Of a DNA stretch of 64,000 nucleotides, positions 61,701-64,000 are shown one piece after another; positions within the stretch are counted from its first letter, which is position 1, and the number at the start of each line of letters is the position of its first letter. The stretch is taken from positions 1 through 64,000 of the forward strand of contig CACZZO010000007.1 of NCBI GenBank assembly GCA_902785755.1, read 5' to 3'. Made by a program: the position numbers and the translations under genes. The stretch is from an uncultured Bacteroidia bacterium. GTDB taxonomy: Bacteria > Bacteroidota > Bacteroidia > Bacteroidales > F082. The notes under the pieces are model-generated. The model had not been told where the DNA came from. It made no database searches and saw only the letters and a list, made by a program, of their open reading frames with translations.

Positions 61701-63145
61701 TCATCCGATCCGACGATGGTGTATTGGTAGGCCACAGCCAAGGTTTGGTTGGCGTTGAGGCTGACATTCAATGAGATGAAGCCCAACTTTGAGTTGAGCG
61801 AAAATTCTGTGTTGCTCAACCGGCGGGCGTTTTCCACTTTTTCAAAGTCGCGGCCCGAGGTCATGTATCCTGACCTGCCGATGCGCATGGGGTCGTTGCT
61901 CATGTAGTTGGTCACGGTGCTGATGCTTCGGATTTGGGTGGTGTCCATGCGGCTCACCAAATTGTTGGCGGCGTTGCGCGGGAAGAGCTTGTTGCTGGTC
62001 GGAGTGATTTCGGGGTTGTAGATCCAATCGTCTTTTCCTTCGGCCAAGTCGTTGAGGGCAAGAATGTTACGTGTGTTCTGCGTGGATGAGTTGGTGTTGG
62101 TGATCCAAACCTCGATTTTGGTGATATTGACGCTCGAAGTGACAGTAGGCAGGGTGGAAAGTGCGGTTTCGTATTGGTCCCTGAAGAATTGGCTCAGGAA
62201 GAAGTGGCGGTTTTCCTCATAGTCCAAGCAACTGAGGTCGAATTCGTTGGTTTGTGCGCCGCCTTGCACGGTGATGTTTTGCGACTCGCTTTCCTGATAG
62301 GAAACGATGGAAGAAATGGTGGTGTTGCCAAACTTCAGCTTGCTCTTGATACCGAACAGTTGCTGCGTGCCGGTGATGAGGGTGCTGTTGAGCGGAAAAC
62401 TGACGTTGCCAGCTTCAAGCAGTTGGATGATTTCGTCTTCCTTGCCTTCGTATTTCAGGGCTAATTTGTCCTGAAAGTTGAAAGTCGCCTTGGTGTTCTT
62501 GTTGATGTTGAAGTTGATTTTGTCACCGATTTTGGCCAACACATTGAGCTGGATGTCTTGGTCGAACTCGAAGTTGAGGTTGCGTTTGCGTCGTTCACTC
62601 ATTGAAGGGTCGTCGCGGTAGTTGTGCTTGAGGCCGAAGGTGAGGTCGACGGAGCCTTGCGGGCGGATGTCGATGGTGTTGCTGCCGAAGATGGTTTCGA
62701 AGGCCTTGCCGCCGATGAACATGGGCGGGATGATGGACGAGCCGTTGGTGGTCGAGCGCGAGTTTTGGCTACGGCGTTCCTTCCAGTATTCCTGAATGCC
62801 TTTACGGTTTTGATACTCAAAGTATTCGCTTTGCGATAGGGTAGTGGGTGTGTCGTAATAGAAATCGCCGATGCGACGTTTGAAGGTGTATTGTCCCGTA
62901 AGCGGGTCGTAGATGATTTCGGTCTGGAAGTTGTCGGGGTCGCTGAGGTAGAGCGGCGATTGGTTGTTGAGGTCCTGCAATGGATTGCCTGTGTTGATAG
63001 GGATGGGGAAAATCACTTTGGTGGAGTCAGGCTCAACGGTGTAAGGGTTGGGGTAGAAGATGTCGGCAAAGTCCGCTGGAATGGCTCGCGCGAACAGCAG
63101 TGCTGACATCATCAGGAAACAAATAAAGAGTATATGTCGTTTCAT
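55709..63145 (-). CDS. sprA: T9SS outer membrane translocon SprA/Sov
   Basis: This very large protein (2478 residues) starts with a signal peptide (MKRHILFICFLMMSALLFARA). Conserved SprA parts include the first plug and barrel region (GGKAFETIFGSNTIDIRPQGSVDLTFG), ELRLTELSSKGGIAATGRFEATLADLG, and a final beta-strand ending FAGVTIRFSLAQ. SprA forms the 36-strand barrel through which T9SS cargo leaves the cell, working with the GldKLMN motor and the PorP-like protein encoded at 13998-20136. It follows ruvA by 6 bp, so the two share a transcript. No frameshift is seen. Confidence 0.97.
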   Translation of the reverse strand: MKRHILFICFLMMSALLFARAIPADFADIFYPNPYTVEPDSTKVIFPIPINTGNPLQDLNNQSPLYLSDPDNFQTEIIYDPLTGQYTFKRRIGDFYYDTPTTLSQSEYFEYQNRKGIQEYWKERRSQNSRSTTNGSSIIPPMFIGGKAFETIFGSNTIDIRPQGSVDLTFGLKHNYRDDPSMSERRKRNLNFEFDQDIQLNVLAKIGDKINFNINKNTKATFNFQDKLALKYEGKEDEIIQLLEAGNVSFPLNSTLITGTQQLFGIKSKLKFGNTTISSIVSYQESESQNITVQGGAQTNEFDLSCLDYEENRHFFLSQFFRDQYETALSTLPTVTSSVNITKIEVWITNTNSSTQNTRNILALNDLAEGKDDWIYNPEITPTSNKLFPRNAANNLVSRMDTTQIRSISTVTNYMSNDPMRIGRSGYMTSGRDFEKVENARRLSNTEFSLNSKLGFISLNVSLNANQTLAVAYQYTIVGSDEVYQVGEFSDQGINTPNVLVTKLLKGTTVNTKMPIWNLMMKNVYNIRAYQISSSDFMLNIFYNGNSNSTPYGYFTEGSVKGIALLNLMGLDNLTTQNNPIAGGDGAFDFLDNAATQGGTINSSNGRIFFPVLEPFGKHIRNKIFPNEPELANKYAFDSLYTMTKTSAEQYSEKNKFSLKGYYSSQSGSEISLNAMNVAQGSVTVTAGGVQLVENVDYTVDYTLGRVTILNEGILNSGTPINIALESNSGFSAIRKTFLGTRVEHEFNRDFHLGGTVLYLGEKSYTQKINYGEEAISNTIYGADISYNTEARWLTSFINALPGISTKAPSRVRVDGEFARFIPGLSKSAAEPGTSYIDDFEGAKSTIDLRLPTLWNLASTPQNQTDLFPEAAAGTGLNYGKNRAKLSWYVIDNSVFYDTYSNYRPSNVTNEELSKNSVRQVLETEIFPMKDIATGTQTNVSVLNLAYYPEERGPYNYDVDPTQYSAGINEEGKLNDPSSRWAGIMRKMESIDFEATNIEYIEFWLMDPFADEEFQNNPGKLYINLGDISEDILRDGRKFYENGMPTSEVVENVDTTIWGRVPTLQDLVGTFSNDANARQYQDIGYDGLRDVDERSFFETNYLAAIRNRFGEGSGAYSKANNDPSSDNYHYFRSTEWDSDEIHSSILERYKDYTGPDGNSPSDVQQTEVYTNSNSTLPNAEDINGDNTLSETERYYQYVIDLDPAKMIVGHNHIADIHEATQIALPNGTFGTTTWYQFRIPIKQPDRVIGHIDDYSSIRFMRMFVNGFQRPIVLRFATLDLVKGEWRTYSQSIQAPGEYEPNDISNETTFDVSAVSIDENYHRQPVPYIIPPGIQQERVIGMTQTTRINEQALQMTVQNLVDGDGRAIYKTTDFDLRQYKYLKMFVHAEAAQEDSPLDDQDLCVFMRIGTDFTENYYEYEIPLKMTPWGTARTNVQAIWPEINNLDIRLEDLVEVKQRRNEAMNKPNSNVRLNYIYSEKVRKGTVDNKDYYHTIKVIGNPTISDVEAMMIGIRNPKRQNLADTDDGQPKSAVVWINELRLTELSSKGGIAATGRFEATLADLGRVSVNGSYQSAGFGSLDSRIANNTFEANSAFNVSTDLELGKFLENTGLKIPLHFDYGENKITPLYNPYDPDIMLKDALAAMNSDEERKEFTSTIHDFTRQKNINFMNVRKERVNKKRNKDEGSEKPKENPRDPNKGLGGGRGNMPKVHFYDIENFNLSFSYNETFQENTDIKYYMVKAYRGSLGYNFAGNPKPVEPFAKAKWAAKPAFQIIKDINFYYAPKSITFNTEMYRYFSERELRNKSGGEIIITPTFSRQWDWTRNYQLRYDLTKGLNFDYSAQAQAYIYEPAGYVDKSVDPETWQKNQDTIKNELKHLGSMSRFQQNFNASYTLPINKIPIFNWISATANYQGTYTWIASAQSIQARLGNTIENSNNIQGNATLDFTKLYNKVPYLKNLNTPQRRNNSGKGNRNNQSKGKGEEEGEQPADSTKTKPKVNVGKIVLDNSLRILTLVKKVSGTYSLANGQSLPGFLPKAQYFGMSSSTGWAPGVGFVLGSSFGEDDNIFNKAVAHSIDVDDVKRWLTTDSILSNPYTRHMTETMNYRVNTEPLPGFKVDFTGNRTFAENRQHYFRYNNLTNQFDVFTPTNSGNFSMSYFMLKTSFAASDSTSSKLFDNLLSYRKTIAERIARNNPQWIEQVNEYVYDSVAGDYFPKGYTSGSMDVLLYSFIAAYTGKDPNTLSLNPFPRIPLPNWNFSYSGLTNIPAIGKVFKTLNITHSYKSNYAINAWASNVYYDENNTIQTYENSDLIVPKYDIAQIVISEQFAPLIGIDIGLQNSMTTNFQFKKSRTMTLSFANNQLTEVSGREIVIGAGYRLKNLSFSFTPLGGSGKSQTIKNDLVLKLDIGFKKDITILRRIDERNNQVSAGQNKINIYLTADYTFSKRLSAQAFFKRDVSDPFVANTFRNSTTFAGVTIRFSLAQ

Positions 63146-63151
63146 CTTGTT

Positions 63152-63733
63152 CTACAATACTTTGAGTGCTTCTTTAATCAAGGTTTCGACGGTGGCTTCG
63201 GGCATTTGCTTGAGCAGCTTGTCCAAGGCTTTGTCGACCGCCGCTTTGCTGAAGCCCAATATCGTCAATGCTGATAACGCTTCGGTTTTGATTGTATTGT
63301 TTGGCGTGGCGAAAATTTCCGTCGGGAAGTCGTTTTTCTTCAGTTTGTCCTTCAGGTCGATGACGATGCGCTGGGCGGTCTTTGCGCCGATGCCTTTCAC
63401 GGCTTGGATGGTTTTCACGTCGTCGTTGGCGATGGCGTTGCTCAATTCGTTGACGGTCAGCGAACTGAGGATGAGTCGTGCCGTGTTGCAGCCCACGCCC
63501 GATACGCTGATGAGCAACTCGAAAAGGTCGCGCTCCTTGGCCGAATAAAAGCCGAAGAGGTTGTGCGCGTCCTCAAGGATTTGCTCGTGGACGAACAACT
63601 TCGCTTCCTCCTTCTCGCCGATGGCGGTGAAGGTGTTGAGCGTGATGTTGATGAAATAGCCGATGCCTTGATTGTCGAGAACGACGAAAGTAGGCGATTT
63701 TTCGGCTATCTTGCCGGTGATATAGGCGTACAT
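63152..63733 (-). CDS. ruvA: Holliday junction DNA helicase subunit RuvA
   Basis: The 193 residues have the OB-fold start (MYAYITGKIAEKSPTFVVLDNQGIGYFI), two helix-hairpin-helix motifs (VSGVGCNTARLIL and VKGIGAKTAQRIVIDLKDKL) and the C-terminal RuvB-binding domain (ALTILGFSKAAVDKAL). It binds Holliday junctions and directs RuvB branch migration. The promoter lies at 63757 and sprA follows. Confidence 0.97.
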   Translation of the reverse strand: MYAYITGKIAEKSPTFVVLDNQGIGYFINITLNTFTAIGEKEEAKLFVHEQILEDAHNLFGFYSAKERDLFELLISVSGVGCNTARLILSSLTVNELSNAIANDDVKTIQAVKGIGAKTAQRIVIDLKDKLKKNDFPTEIFATPNNTIKTEALSALTILGFSKAAVDKALDKLLKQMPEATVETLIKEALKVL

Positions 63734-63756
63734 TTGGGCGCAGTTTTATGAAACTG

Positions 63757-63764
63757 CAAAAATA
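63757..63764 (-). promoter_or_regulatory. -7 box of ruvA-sprA
   Basis: The minus strand reads TATTTTTG, matching TAnnTTTG, 23 bp before ATG 63733. Confidence 0.65.
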
Positions 63765-63795
63765 GGAAAAAATGGGATAGGGGATAAAACAAAAC

Positions 63796-63826
63796 AAAAA
63801 AAGAGGGCTTTTCGGCCCTCTCTTTT
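63796..63826. terminator. Terminator of the right-edge gene
   Basis: AGAGGGC and GCCCTCT pair around TTTTCG, with A and T runs outside. On the minus strand it ends the partial gene at 63848. Confidence 0.8.
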
Positions 63827-63847
63827 GTGGTTTGTTGTTCAAGTTGC

Positions 63848-64000
63848 TTATTCGGCATGTTGGCACTGGTGGCCTTCTTCGCCTTTGCAGCATTTCTTTT
63901 CACCGCCGCAGCCTTCAAGACGCTTCAGGACGAGGTCTTTCTGCTCGTCAACGGTCATGTTGGCGAAGTTTTCCCAAGCGGCCTTCATTTGCTCGCACTG
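63848..64000 (-). CDS. Partial small protein with Cys-rich tail (5' end beyond the window)
   Basis: The last 50 codons of a minus-strand gene are seen. They read a helical part (AAWENFANMTVDEQKDLVLKR) and then a Cys/His-rich end (CGGEKKCCKG...HQCQHAE) that could bind metal. The reading frame is open to the window edge and a terminator follows the stop. No family is recognised. Confidence 0.6.
   Translation of the reverse strand, partial: QCEQMKAAWENFANMTVDEQKDLVLKRLEGCGGEKKCCKGEEGHQCQHAE

Overview
The window is chromosomal DNA from a member of the Bacteroidota, most probably the order Bacteroidales. Three things support this. Almost every gene start has the Bacteroidota -7 box TAnnTTTG, most start regions lack a strong Shine-Dalgarno sequence, and the core genes of the type IX secretion system (T9SS) are present: a PorP/SprF-like protein, gldK, gldL, gldM, gldN and a 2478-residue SprA. 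The species cannot be named from sequence alone. The layout alternates between G+C-richer housekeeping blocks and A+T-richer accessory islands.

Region by region. 1-3170: a surface lipoprotein with a Fib_succ_major/FISUMP-like C-terminus, then an A+T-rich pair, a trypsin-like protease and a HEPN-like protein. 3170-7331: an untidy intergenic region with palindromes and a tiny amber-interrupted ORF, then two paralogous AAA+ ATPases fused to a PD-(D/E)XK nuclease-like domain. 7324-11070: a MATE exporter and groS-groL. 11431-20190: an M23 peptidase, rseP and the porP-gldKLMN secretion cluster. 20253-25378: tRNA-Pro, trxB, a GSCFA protein, an RluB-type pseudouridine synthase and a methyltransferase. 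25559-30840: a third ATPase-nuclease paralogue, then gldF-gldG and a DUF4340 gene. 30843-34869: holB in an operon with two small genes, then a toxin-antitoxin graveyard holding three copies of the end of one HTH antitoxin gene around a GNAT module. 35953-40986: lysS, an M23/LysM peptidase and dnaK. 41007-44552: an Abi_2/AbiF-type HEPN gene with a structured leader RNA, inserted between two copies of the dnaK terminator, a lipoprotein-like gene, and an ART-like (DUF3990) toxin with an HTH partner. 44681-54034: single metabolic and maintenance genes (prolyl aminopeptidase, class I glutamine amidotransferase, CPBP protease, dusB, four-helix-bundle protein, HAD phosphatase, tRNA-Met, sdaA, thiL, uvrC). 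54082-64000: tonB-like, vanZ-like, gcvH, sprA, ruvA and a partial Cys-rich gene.

How the genes work together. PorP, GldK, GldL, GldM and GldN with SprA give most of the T9SS: the GldLM motor in the inner membrane, the GldKN ring and the SprA outer-membrane channel. GroESL, DnaK and RseP are protein quality control. The accessory islands hold defence-like and selfish genes, and these repeatedly lie beside duplicated 3' ends of neighbouring genes (dnaK, MATE, the ATPase, the HTH antitoxin). This suggests modules gained and lost by recombination at gene ends.

The strongest candidate for an undescribed system is the ATPase-nuclease family. Each of the three paralogues has its own private palindrome array just upstream of its promoter. 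The core sequence differs at each locus, but the arrangement is the same: alternating orientation, centres roughly 21-31 nt apart, and a shared ATCT end in the ATPase loci. Two more arrays of the same design, at 11302-11368 and 43140-43232, have no ATPase gene beside them.
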